A DNA stretch of 9,073 nt from Pseudomonadota bacterium (GCA_023453655.1 JAEXTE010000161.1:1-9073); one strand, 5' to 3'. Numbered from the stretch's first letter, positions 1-6,095 are shown. The notes: generated by a model not told the origin, from the letters alone. Numbers and translations are program-made.

Positions 1-1
1 G

Positions 2-949
2 GCCTGGCTGGTCGACGCCAGCGGGCTCGATGCGCCGATCGAAGCGCTGCACCTGGAGTGGGCCGCGGGCGAGGATGGAATCGACCGCGCCTACCGGGTG
101 GAGGCCAGCGACGATCTGCGCGCCTGGCGCCCGGTGCAGGCGCAGGCGCAACTGGTGGACCTGGCGCGCGATGGCGAGCGCCTGCTCCAGCGGCGCGTGC
201 CGGTCGGAGCCGATGCGCGCTACCTGCGGCTGCTGCCGGGACAGGGGCAGGGCAGTCCACGCCTGCAGTCGGTGCAGGCCGAACTGGCCTCGCCCGACCG
301 GCGCGCGCCGCTGCAGTGGCGCGAACTGGAGGGAACGCCGCTGCAGGAGCCGGCTGCCACGGCGCGGCTGTTCGAACTCGATGGCCGCTTTCCCGTCGAA
401 GTCGCCGACCTGCAGTACGCGGGCAATGGCACCGGCCAGTGGCGGCTGTACAGCCGCGAACACGCGGACGCGTCGTGGACGCTGCGCGCGGGGCCCTGGG
501 TGGCCTACGCCATCGGCAGCGGCGAGGGCGCCAACCGCTCCGCGCCGCAGCCGCTGACGGGCATCACCCGCGACCGCCAGTGGAAGCTGGTGGGGGCGCG
601 GAACGACGCGTCGACGCCGCGCCTGCGCCTGGGCTGGCGGCCTGAGGCGGTGGTGTTCATCGCCGCGGGGACGCCGCCGTACCGGCTGGTCGCCGGCAGC
701 GCCCGCGCGCAGCGCGCGGGGACTCCGGTCGCGCAGTCGCTCGAGGCGATCCGCGCCACCCGCGGTCCCGCCTGGCAGCCGGGCCTTGCCACGCTCTCGG
801 CCTCGCGGGTGCTCGCCGGAGCGGACGCGCTGCAGCCGCCGGCACAGCCGCGCGACTGGCGCGGCTGGCTGCTGTGGGCGCTGCTGGTGGGCGGTGCCCT
901 GCTGGTGGCGGCGCTCGCGGCCAGCCTCCTGCGCAAACCCCGGGCCTGA
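2..949 (+). CDS. DUF3999-family envelope protein, 3' part (5' end outside window)
   Basis: The frame is open from the left edge to a TGA at 947-949, giving the last 315 residues; the true start lies upstream. The visible part is rich in beta-type, Arg/Ala/Leu-rich sequence with no catalytic motif I recognise. It ends in a single hydrophobic helix (WLLWALLVGGALLVAALAASLL) followed by a short basic tail, RKPRA. This is the plan of a periplasmic protein held by one C-terminal inner-membrane helix. Total length (families of about 450 residues), the C-terminal helix and the Xanthomonadaceae context fit DUF3999, whose genes I recall lying beside a DUF2339 multi-membrane protein, so the missing upstream gene may be that partner. 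Function is unknown. The reading frame is well supported; the family name is from memory and is the weaker part. Confidence 0.6.
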   Translation, partial: AWLVDASGLDAPIEALHLEWAAGEDGIDRAYRVEASDDLRAWRPVQAQAQLVDLARDGERLLQRRVPVGADARYLRLLPGQGQGSPRLQSVQAELASPDRRAPLQWRELEGTPLQEPAATARLFELDGRFPVEVADLQYAGNGTGQWRLYSREHADASWTLRAGPWVAYAIGSGEGANRSAPQPLTGITRDRQWKLVGARNDASTPRLRLGWRPEAVVFIAAGTPPYRLVAGSARAQRAGTPVAQSLEAIRATRGPAWQPGLATLSASRVLAGADALQPPAQPRDWRGWLLWALLVGGALLVAALAASLLRKPRA

Positions 950-968
950 TCGGTCGCCGCTGCAACGT

Positions 969-997
969 TTGCCTGCCGCGCCTGCGGCATCGACAAT
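969..997 (+). promoter_or_regulatory. Candidate sigma-70 promoter for pgk
   Basis: TTGCCT (969-974, 4/6 match to TTGACA) is separated by 17 nt from GACAAT (992-997, 4/6 match to TATAAT). It lies 20 nt after the stop of the upstream gene and about 110 nt before the pgk ATG. The -10 is followed by a G/C-rich discriminator (GCGGGC). The spacer contains a 6-bp inverted repeat, TGCCGC (974-979) and GCGGCA (984-989), with a 4-nt gap. Inferred from sequence only. Confidence 0.4.
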
Positions 998-1105
998 GCG
1001 GGCCCGCACCGGCGTTGCGTCGCCCGCGCCGTCGCCGCATCCGCCCCACCACGCCGCTACCGCTTACGCGTGGCGGCCCCGCACAGCGAACCCGAGCGAG
1101 CCTCC

Positions 1106-2278
1106 ATGCCCATCCAGCGAATGACCGACCTCGACCTTGCCGGCAAGCGCGTGCTGATCCGGCAGGATCTGAACGTGCCGATCGACAATGGCCAGATCAC
1201 CTCCGAGCAGCGCATCACCGCCTCGATCCCGACGCTGCGCCTGGCGCTGGAGCAGGGCGCAGCGGTGATGGTGACCTCGCACCTGGGCCGGCCGAAGGAA
1301 GGCGAGTGGAGCGAAGAGGATTCGCTGGCGCCGGTGGCGCGCCGGCTGGGCGAACTGCTCGGCCGCGACGTGCCGCTGGTGCGCGACTGGGTCGATGGCG
1401 TGCAGGTCGAACCCGGCCAGCTGGTGCTGCTGGAGAACTGCCGCATGAATCCCGGCGAGGGCAAGGACGACGAGGCCCTGTCGCGCAAGTACGCGGCGCT
1501 GTGCGACGTGTTCGTGATGGACGCCTTCGGCACCGCGCATCGCGCGCAGGCCTCGACCCACGGCGTGATCCGGTTCGCGCCGGTCGCCGCCGGCGGGCCG
1601 CTGCTGATGGCCGAACTCGACGCGCTGGCCAAGGCGCTGGAGGAACCGGCGCGGCCGCTGCTGGCCATCGTCGCCGGCAGCAAGGTCTCGACCAAGCTCG
1701 AACTGCTGTCCAACCTGGTCGGCAAGGTCGACCAGCTGATCGTGGGCGGCGGCATCGCCAACACCTTCATCGCCGCGCAGGGCCTGCCGGTGGGCAAGTC
1801 GCTGCACGAGGCGGACCTGCTCGAGACCGCGCGCGAGATCCTGGCCAAGGCCGCGGCGCGTGGCGCCGACATCCCGGTGCCGACCGACGTCGTGGTCGCG
1901 CCGCAGTTCCATCCTGAGGCGCCGGCCGCGGTCAAGCCGGTGGCGGAAGTCGGGGCGGACGACCTGATCCTCGACATCGGCCCGGACACCGCCGCGCGCT
2001 ACGCCGCGATGATCGCGGGCGCCGGAACCGTGGTCTGGAACGGGCCGGTGGGCGTGTTCGAATTCGACGCCTTCGGCAAGGGCACCGAGGCGCTGGCGCG
2101 CGCGATCGCCGGATCCAGCGCGTTCTCGATCGCCGGCGGCGGCGACACGCTCGCGGCGGTCGACAAGTACGGCATCGCCGGCGAGGTGTCCTACATCTCC
2201 ACCGGCGGCGGGGCCTTCCTCGAATTCCTGGAAGGCAAGACCCTGCCTGCGGTGGCCGCGCTGGAGGCGCGCGGCTGA
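1106..2278 (+). CDS. pgk: Phosphoglycerate kinase
   Basis: Cytosolic enzyme that converts 1,3-bisphosphoglycerate and ADP to 3-phosphoglycerate and ATP, reversibly, in glycolysis and gluconeogenesis. The protein has 390 residues, the usual bacterial length, and is complete. The N-terminal substrate domain shows RQDLNVP (19-25, with D21 and N23), R36, HLGRP (59-63), ENCRMN (R113) and HRAQAST (R146). The nucleotide domain shows GSKVSTK (191-197, K193), the GPVGVFE loop ending at E319, GGGDT (344-348) and [14 protein letters not shown] (365-378). All expected substrate and nucleotide contacts are present. I chose the ATG at 1106 because the protein then begins [25 protein letters not shown], matching related Pgk proteins; a weak GAGCGAG (1094-1100) lies 5 nt upstream. 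An in-frame GTG at 1070 would add 12 unconserved residues, and an ATG at 1121 is also possible. Separated from its neighbours by 156 and 121 bp, so probably transcribed singly or with the small gene downstream. Confidence 0.97.
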   Translation: MPIQRMTDLDLAGKRVLIRQDLNVPIDNGQITSEQRITASIPTLRLALEQGAAVMVTSHLGRPKEGEWSEEDSLAPVARRLGELLGRDVPLVRDWVDGVQVEPGQLVLLENCRMNPGEGKDDEALSRKYAALCDVFVMDAFGTAHRAQASTHGVIRFAPVAAGGPLLMAELDALAKALEEPARPLLAIVAGSKVSTKLELLSNLVGKVDQLIVGGGIANTFIAAQGLPVGKSLHEADLLETAREILAKAAARGADIPVPTDVVVAPQFHPEAPAAVKPVAEVGADDLILDIGPDTAARYAAMIAGAGTVVWNGPVGVFEFDAFGKGTEALARAIAGSSAFSIAGGGDTLAAVDKYGIAGEVSYISTGGGAFLEFLEGKTLPAVAALEARG

Positions 2279-2322
2279 TCCGAAGGTTTCCGTAACATCC
2301 GCTTCATCGATCGCTGATCCGG

Positions 2323-2344
2323 CCGGCGCGAAGCTGCGCGCCGG
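2323..2344 (+). repeat. Hairpin 1 after pgk (possible terminator or mRNA stabiliser)
   Basis: Perfect 8-bp inverted repeat CCGGCGCG (2323-2330) and CGCGCCGG (2337-2344) with a 6-nt loop, starting 45 nt after the pgk stop. No T-run follows, so a classical intrinsic terminator is not shown; an RNA 3'-end-protecting hairpin or part of a leader is equally possible. Confidence 0.5.
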
Positions 2345-2353
2345 AGCAGGGGC

Positions 2354-2378
2354 ACGGATCGCCATCGCGGCGATCCGT
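2354..2378 (+). repeat. Hairpin 2 before the small secreted-protein gene
   Basis: Perfect 10-bp inverted repeat ACGGATCGCC (2354-2363) and GGCGATCCGT (2369-2378) with a 5-nt loop, ending 5 nt before the Shine-Dalgarno sequence of the next gene. No T-run follows. GATCCG at 2316-2321 could instead pair with CGGATC at 2355-2360, enclosing hairpin 1 and breaking this one, so two alternative folds are possible on paper. Confidence 0.5.
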
Positions 2379-2383
2379 TCACC

Positions 2384-2390
2384 AAGGGAG
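2384..2390 (+). promoter_or_regulatory. Strong ribosome binding site
   Basis: AAGGGAG lies 9 nt before the ATG at 2400 and is one of the two clear Shine-Dalgarno sequences in the window. It supports translation of the small downstream gene and favours 2400 over the in-frame ATG at 2412. Confidence 0.7.
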
Positions 2391-2399
2391 ACAAGCGCG

Positions 2400-2636
2400 A
2401 TGGATATTTCGATGCGGAACCTGAAATGCGCGGCGCTGGCCGCATGCCTGGTGGTCGGCCTGGGCGCGGCGGCGGCCGCCGGGGCCGAGGAAGAGGCCAA
2501 CTGCTGCTACCCGGGCTCGGTGATCTACTACGACGAGGCGGGCGCCGTGGTCGGCGTGCGCATGTTCGGCTGCGGCGACCCGGGCTGGGGCGTGGTGACC
2601 CGGCGGTCGCGCACGGTCAACGGCTGCGTCATGTAG
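2400..2636 (+). CDS. Small secreted cysteine-containing protein (DUF6289-like)
   Basis: A protein of 78 residues with a clear Sec signal peptide: a short charged start (M1-K9), a hydrophobic core rich in Ala, Leu and Val (about 10-27) and a likely signal-peptidase I site after A-G-A (27-29). The mature part is about 49 residues and holds four cysteines (C35, C36, C58, C76), enough for two disulfides, with a Tyr/Gly-rich middle (IYYDEAGAVVG, then GCGDPGWG). The pattern YYD-x-A-x-x-VVG, then a GCG and a C-terminal Cys, resembles the small exported DUF6289 proteins I recall from Xanthomonadaceae and some actinobacteria. That family has no known function and the match is from memory. The preceding AAGGGAG makes expression credible. 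No promoter is evident in the 121 bp after pgk, so read-through from pgk is possible. A strong terminator follows 19 nt after the stop. An envelope or extracellular location is inferred. Confidence 0.75.
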   Translation: MDISMRNLKCAALAACLVVGLGAAAAAGAEEEANCCYPGSVIYYDEAGAVVGVRMFGCGDPGWGVVTRRSRTVNGCVM

Positions 2637-2655
2637 CGGTCGACAGGATCGCGTC

Positions 2656-2687
2656 CGGAAACGGCCCCGGATCCCGGGCCGTTTCCG
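2656..2687. terminator. Bidirectional intrinsic-type terminator between convergent genes
   Basis: Perfect 12-bp inverted repeat CGGAAACGGCCC (2656-2667) and GGGCCGTTTCCG (2676-2687) with an 8-nt loop. It lies 19 nt after the stop of the + strand small gene and 36 nt beyond the stop of the - strand acetyltransferase gene, exactly where a shared terminator is expected. The T residues are inside the stem, not after it, so efficiency is uncertain in both directions. Confidence 0.75.
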
Positions 2688-2723
2688 TATGCGATGGCCC
2701 TCGGGCGATATCCGCTGAAGCGG

Positions 2724-3320
2724 TCAGCGCTGGCGCGGCGGGCCCGGACTCCATTCGTGATGGAGCAGGCCGAAGATCTCGGAGTCGGCCGCGCGTCCGG
2801 CTACGAGGAAACGCTGGCGCAGCAGCCCCTCGCTGCTGAACCCGAGCGACAGCAGCAGCCGGCGCGAGGCTTCGTTGCGCGGATCCACGTCGGCCTCGAT
2901 GCGGTGCAGGCCGAGGCTGCGGAAACCCCAGCCCAGCGCCAGCGATACCGCTTCGCGGGCGAGGCCGCGACGCCACTGGTCCGGATGCAGCGCGTAACCG
3001 ATCTCGGCGCGGCGATGGCGCGCGTCGAAGCGGTACAGGGTGCAGCTGCCGATCGCGCGATCGTCGTCGCGCGCGACCACCAGCCAGTCGATCGATTCGC
3101 GCCGCGCGAATCCGTCCTGCATCTCGCCGATCCTGCCTTCGGCCTGCATACGCGACCGCATGGGCGCGCTGCTCCAGTAGCGCATGACCTCCGGATGGGA
3201 GAACAGCGCGAACACCGCATCGGCATCGCCCGGGCACGGGTCGCGCAGGCGCACGCGCCGTCCTGCCAGGACAGGAAATCCCGGCAGTCCATCGAGGCGT
3301 GCGTGGATATCGGAGGACAT
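2724..3320 (-). CDS. GNAT-family N-acetyltransferase (RimJ/RimL type)
   Basis: Probable cytosolic acetyl-CoA-dependent N-acetyltransferase; the acceptor (protein N-terminus, amino acid or small amine) cannot be read from sequence. With the ATG at 3320 it has 198 residues, normal for the family. Seen in order: the N-terminal strand GRRVRLRDP (20-28), the short HPEVMRYW helix (42-49), the core strands around IGSCTLYRFD (90-99) and AEIGYALHP (105-113), the acetyl-CoA pyrophosphate loop QWRRGLAREA (115-124), and the closing NEASRRLLLSLGF motif (149-161), which places Asn/Ser near the cofactor as in the RimJ/RimL subgroup. No membrane segment. An ATG at 3335 would add five residues; neither start has a Shine-Dalgarno sequence, so the start is uncertain. 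It is convergent with the small secreted-protein gene and divergent from pyk, with which it shares a promoter region. A role linked to glycolysis is not shown. Confidence 0.88.
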   Translation of the reverse strand: MSSDIHARLDGLPGFPVLAGRRVRLRDPCPGDADAVFALFSHPEVMRYWSSAPMRSRMQAEGRIGEMQDGFARRESIDWLVVARDDDRAIGSCTLYRFDARHRRAEIGYALHPDQWRRGLAREAVSLALGWGFRSLGLHRIEADVDPRNEASRRLLLSLGFSSEGLLRQRFLVAGRAADSEIFGLLHHEWSPGPPRQR

Positions 3321-3322
3321 GT

Positions 3323-3332
3323 GCGATATCGC
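3323..3332. repeat. 10-bp palindrome GCGATATCGC near the acetyltransferase start
   Basis: GCGATATCGC is a perfect palindrome just upstream of the ATG at 3320 on the - strand. Its centre is 43 bp, about four helical turns, from the centre of the larger palindrome at 3362-3379, which shares the GCGAT core. A 10-bp palindrome alone can occur by chance in such DNA. Confidence 0.3.
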
Positions 3333-3345
3333 CATCGGGCTCGGC

Positions 3346-3352
3346 TAGGATA
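3346..3352. promoter_or_regulatory. Candidate overlapping divergent -10 elements for pyk and the acetyltransferase
   Basis: TAGGAT (3346-3351, +) is followed by the G/C-rich ACGGGGC and lies 55 nt before the pyk ATG. The same bases read on the - strand from 3352 give TATCCT, placed about 26 nt upstream of the ATG at 3320. Each matches TATAAT at 4/6. No good -35 is seen for either direction, so this is a candidate from position and pattern only. Confidence 0.35.
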
Positions 3353-3361
3353 CGGGGCTTC

Positions 3362-3379
3362 TCGCGATGCGCATCGCGA
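3362..3379. repeat. 18-bp perfect palindrome in the pyk leader (candidate operator)
   Basis: TCGCGATGC followed directly by GCATCGCGA forms an uninterrupted 18-bp palindrome. It begins 10 nt after the candidate -10 of pyk, so it overlaps or immediately follows the expected transcription start, and it ends 27 nt before the ATG. That position suits a repressor operator. As RNA it could also form a hairpin of about 7 bp with a 4-nt loop. Confidence 0.5.
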
Positions 3380-3406
3380 TCCTTACTCCTGCAACGGATC
3401 CTGTCC

Positions 3407-4873
3407 ATGTCCGAACACCGCCGCCGCACCCGCATCCTCGCCACGCTCGGTCCGGCAACCGATCCGCCCGGCGTGCTCGATGCCATCTTCCGTGCCGGGG
3501 TGGACGTGGTGCGCCTGAACTTCTCGCACGGCGACCCGGCCGGACAGATCGCGCGTGCCGAGGCGGTGCGCGAGGCGGCGGCCCGCGTCGGCGTCGAGGT
3601 CGGCATCCTGGCCGACCTGCCGGGCCCCAAGATCCGCGTCGAGCGGTTCGCCGAGGGCAAGGTGTCGCTGAAGGCGGGCGACCGCTTCGACCTGCTCGCC
3701 AGCGAGGATGCGCCGCCCGGCACCCGGCACGAGGTGGGCGTGAGCTACCTCGGCCTGCCCGGCGACCTGTCGCCCGGCGACGTGCTGATGCTCGACGACG
3801 GCATGGTCCAGCTCAAGGTCGAGCGCATCGAGGGCCAGCGCATCGTCAACACCGTGCTCAACGACAGCGTGCTGTCCGACCGCAAGGGCCTCAACAAGCT
3901 CGGCGGCGGCCTGTCGCTGGGCGCGCTCACCGAACGCGACCGCGAACTGATCGGCATCGCCGCGCAGATCGGCGTCGACTTCATCGCGGTGTCGTTCTGC
4001 CGCAACGCCGCCGACATGGAGGAAGCGCGCAGCATCGCGCGTTCGCACGGCAGCGATGCCGCGCTGGTGTCCAAGGTCGAGCGCGCCGAGGCGATCGAGA
4101 ACCTCGCCGAGGTGATCGACGCCAGCGACGTGGTGATGGTGGCGCGCGGCGACCTGGGCGTTGAGATCGGCGATGCCGAGCTGCCCGGCCTGCAGAAGAA
4201 GATCATCCGCGAGTCGCTGGCGCGCAACAAGGTGGTGATCACCGCCACCCAGATGCTGCAGTCGATGGTCGAATCGCCGATCCCGACCCGCGCCGAAGTG
4301 CTGGACGTGGCCAACGCGGTGATCGACGGCACCGACGCGGTGATGCTCTCGGCCGAGACCGCCGCCGGCCATTTCCCGGTGCGCGCGGTCGAGGCGATGG
4401 CGCGCATCTGCATGGGCGCCGAACGCCAGTTCAACCACGATACCGACTTCGAAAAGGCGCAGCGCGGCCTGCAGCACGCCGACCAGGCGATCGCGATGGC
4501 CGCGATGTTCCTCAGCGAGCACATCGGCGTGGCCGCGATCGTGGCCATGACCGAATCGGGCGGCACCGCGCGGCACCTGTCGCGCTTCCGCGCCGGCCCG
4601 CCGATCTACGCGTTCTCGCGCCACGCCGGCGCGCGCCGGCGCATGGCGCTGATGCGCGACGTGTTCCCCACCGACTACGACAGCCGCGGCCAGACCCCGC
4701 GCGAGGCCGCGCGCGGCAGCATCCGCCTGCTGGTCGAGGCGGGCGTGCTCGACCCCGGAAACCGCGTCGTGTTCACCAGTGGCGAGCACATGGAAACCCA
4801 TGGCGCCACCAATACCCTGCGCCTGCTGCAGGTGGGAGAGGACGGCCGCGCCGAAGGCCTGGGCGAGCTGTAA
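3407..4873 (+). CDS. pyk: Pyruvate kinase
   Basis: Catalyses phosphoenolpyruvate + ADP to pyruvate + ATP, the last step of glycolysis, as a cytosolic and normally tetrameric, allosteric enzyme. With the ATG at 3407 it has 488 residues, the usual bacterial length. Seen: RLNFSHG (36-42) in the TIM barrel; ADLPGPKIRV at the A/B domain junction; a lid (B) domain with LDDG and LNDSVLSDRKGLN; the signature ALVSKVERAEAIENL with catalytic K223 and Mg-ligand E225; the MVARGDLG loop with D249; TATQML (279-284); the GTDAVMLSAETAAG helix region; and a complete C-terminal domain (SGGTARHLSRFR, then VVFTSGEHMETHGATNTLRLL). All catalytic residues are present. The effector cannot be predicted from this. The start MSEHRRRTRILATLGPATDPPG fits relatives; longer in-frame starts at 3299 or 3367 would run through the palindrome and promoter region. 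No clear Shine-Dalgarno sequence precedes the ATG. The isozyme name (pykA or pykF) is not resolved. Confidence 0.97.
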   Translation: MSEHRRRTRILATLGPATDPPGVLDAIFRAGVDVVRLNFSHGDPAGQIARAEAVREAAARVGVEVGILADLPGPKIRVERFAEGKVSLKAGDRFDLLASEDAPPGTRHEVGVSYLGLPGDLSPGDVLMLDDGMVQLKVERIEGQRIVNTVLNDSVLSDRKGLNKLGGGLSLGALTERDRELIGIAAQIGVDFIAVSFCRNAADMEEARSIARSHGSDAALVSKVERAEAIENLAEVIDASDVVMVARGDLGVEIGDAELPGLQKKIIRESLARNKVVITATQMLQSMVESPIPTRAEVLDVANAVIDGTDAVMLSAETAAGHFPVRAVEAMARICMGAERQFNHDTDFEKAQRGLQHADQAIAMAAMFLSEHIGVAAIVAMTESGGTARHLSRFRAGPPIYAFSRHAGARRRMALMRDVFPTDYDSRGQTPREAARGSIRLLVEAGVLDPGNRVVFTSGEHMETHGATNTLRLLQVGEDGRAEGLGEL

Positions 4874-4885
4874 CCCTTGCTGCAA

Positions 4886-4914
4886 AGGCGCGCCGCGACC
4901 ACCGCGGTGCGCCT
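4886..4914 (+). terminator. Stem-loop after pyk (candidate terminator)
   Basis: Positions 4886-4897 pair with 4903-4914 over 12 positions: 11 Watson-Crick pairs and one G-U (4892 with 4908), with loop ACCAC. It starts 13 nt after the pyk stop. No T-run follows, so it may be an inefficient terminator or a 3'-end-protecting hairpin. Its right arm runs into the presumed -35 of the aldolase promoter. Confidence 0.5.
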
Positions 4915-4940
4915 GTCGCTGCGGGGCGCGGGGATATAAT
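4913..4940 (+). promoter_or_regulatory. Promoter for the class I aldolase gene
   Basis: A perfect consensus -10, TATAAT (4935-4940), stands out in this G/C-rich DNA. CTGTCG (4913-4918, 3/6 match) is a weak -35 at 16 nt spacing. The discriminator CGGCGCC follows. Transcription would start near 4947, giving a leader of about 26 nt with no Shine-Dalgarno sequence. Confidence 0.65.
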
Positions 4941-4972
4941 CGGCGCCTTTCCGCAGTGGCCGACCCGACACG

Positions 4973-5980
4973 ATGAGCATCGAGACGCTCGCCGAAACCG
5001 CCCAGGCGATGATCGCGCCGGGCAAGGGCATCCTGGCGATCGACGAGTCGACCAGCACCATCTCCCGGCGGTTCGAAGCGCTGGGCATCGCCAGCAACGA
5101 GGCGAACCGCCGCGCGTACCGCGAACTGCTGCTGACCACGCCACGGCTGGCCGAGCACGTCAGCGGCGCGATCCTCTACGACGAGACCATCCGCCAGGCG
5201 AGCCGCGACGGCGTGCCGTTCGCCAGGCTGATGGCCGATGCCGGCATCCTGCCGGGCATCAAGGTCGACAAGGGCACCCAGCCGCTGGCCGGATGCCCGG
5301 GCGAACTGGTCACCGAAGGCCTGGACGGCCTGCGTCCGCGGCTGGAGGAGTACTACAAGCTCGGTGCGCGCTTCGCCAAGTGGCGCGCGGTGATCTCGAT
5401 CGGCGACGGCACCCCGTCCGGGACCTGCATCGATTCCAACAGCCACGCGCTGGCGCGCTTCGCCGCGCTGTGCCAGGAGCAGGGGCTGGTGCCGGTGGTC
5501 GAGCCGGAGGTGCTGATGGACGGCACCCACGACATCGAGGCCAGCTACGAGGTGCACGAGGTGGTGCTGCGCTCGCTGTTCGACGCGCTCTACCAGCACA
5601 GCGTCGCGCTGGAGGGCACCATCCTCAAACCCTCGATGGTGCTGCCGGGCGCCGACAGCGGCGAGACCGCCACCGTCGAGGAAGTCGCCGAAGCCACCCT
5701 GCTGTGCCTGAAGTCGACCGTGCCGGCGATCCTGCCGGGCATCGTGTTCCTCTCCGGCGGGCAGGGCGACCGGGCCGCCACCGCCCATCTGGACGCGATG
5801 AACCGGATGGGCCCGCATCCCTGGACGCTGTCGTTCTCCTACGGCCGTGCGATGCAGTCGGCCGCGCTCAAGATCTGGTCGCAGGACCTGCAGGGCAACG
5901 TGGCCAAGGCGCAGGAAGCGGTATTCGCGCGCGCACGCGACAATGGCCAGGCCGCGCTCGGGCGATGGGTCGCCGCCTGA
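4973..5980 (+). CDS. fda: Class I fructose-bisphosphate aldolase
   Basis: Cleaves fructose-1,6-bisphosphate to dihydroxyacetone phosphate and glyceraldehyde-3-phosphate, or the reverse, through a Schiff base and without metal. Complete at 335 residues. It belongs to the animal/plant-like class I family, not the DhnA/FbaB type or the zinc class II type. Residues equivalent to the muscle enzyme are all present: D24 (in AIDESTSTISRRF), K97 (in GIKVDKGTQPLAG), K136 and R138 (AKWRAV), E177 and E179 (VEPEVL), Schiff-base K219 (in EGTILKPSMV), S261 (in LSGGQ) and R292 (SYGRA). Numbering runs nine to eleven behind the rabbit enzyme. The C-terminus (GQAALGRWVAA) is shorter and lacks the terminal Tyr of animal aldolases. 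The ATG at 4973 gives the expected MSIETLAETAQAMIAPGKGILAIDES start; no Shine-Dalgarno sequence precedes it. It lies 99 bp after pyk with its own -10. The symbol follows common Xanthomonadaceae usage. Confidence 0.96.
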   Translation: MSIETLAETAQAMIAPGKGILAIDESTSTISRRFEALGIASNEANRRAYRELLLTTPRLAEHVSGAILYDETIRQASRDGVPFARLMADAGILPGIKVDKGTQPLAGCPGELVTEGLDGLRPRLEEYYKLGARFAKWRAVISIGDGTPSGTCIDSNSHALARFAALCQEQGLVPVVEPEVLMDGTHDIEASYEVHEVVLRSLFDALYQHSVALEGTILKPSMVLPGADSGETATVEEVAEATLLCLKSTVPAILPGIVFLSGGQGDRAATAHLDAMNRMGPHPWTLSFSYGRAMQSAALKIWSQDLQGNVAKAQEAVFARARDNGQAALGRWVAA

Positions 5981-5990
5981 ACCACGCCTC

Positions 5991-6004
5991 GCGCCGGCGG
6001 GCGC
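5991..6004 (+). repeat. Short hairpin after the aldolase gene
   Basis: GCGCC (5991-5995) and GGCGC (6000-6004) form a 5-bp stem with a 4-nt loop, 10 nt after the aldolase stop. It is too short and lacks a T-run, so it is only weak evidence of a terminator; nothing better is seen after this gene. Confidence 0.2.
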
Positions 6005-6089
6005 AAACGCGCGACCGCGGCATCGGTTGACACGGTATCCGGATCGCTCACCCCCTCCTATGGCATGGGCCGTCTTCACCGGCCCCCGA

Positions 6090-6095
6090 TAGAAT
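6090..6095 (+). promoter_or_regulatory. Candidate -10 of the efflux operon
   Basis: TAGAAT (5/6 match to TATAAT) followed by the discriminator CGGGCGG, 27 nt before the adaptor ATG. No acceptable -35 exists 15-18 nt upstream; a perfect TTGACA at 6027-6032 is too far away to pair with it. The element is enclosed by CCCGAT (6085-6090) and ATCGGG (6094-6099), a 6-bp inverted repeat with a 3-nt gap. The surroundings resemble the aldolase promoter (ATANAATCGG, then TTTCC and GCAGT). Confidence 0.45.

Noticed and set aside
1070..1105. GTG at 1070 as the start of pgk
   Set aside because: It would add 12 residues not seen in Pgk proteins and has no ribosome binding site; the ATG at 1106 gives the conserved N-terminus.
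2436..2447. Lipobox-like LAAC (residues 13-16) in the small secreted protein
   Set aside because: The Cys lies in the middle of the hydrophobic core and is followed by more hydrophobic residues (LVVGLGAAAAAG), so cleavage by ordinary signal peptidase after A29 is more likely.
1064..2500. A minus-strand open frame of 478 codons opposite pgk
   Set aside because: It overlaps all of pgk and the start of the small secreted-protein gene on the other strand; its composition is that of a shadow frame.
3299..3406. Longer pyk starts at 3299 or 3367
   Set aside because: They would translate through the promoter-like element or the palindrome and give Arg/Ser-rich sequence not found in pyruvate kinases.
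2694..3518. A plus-strand open frame opposite the acetyltransferase gene
   Set aside because: It is antisense to a clear GNAT gene, runs past the pyk start in another frame and shows no domain.
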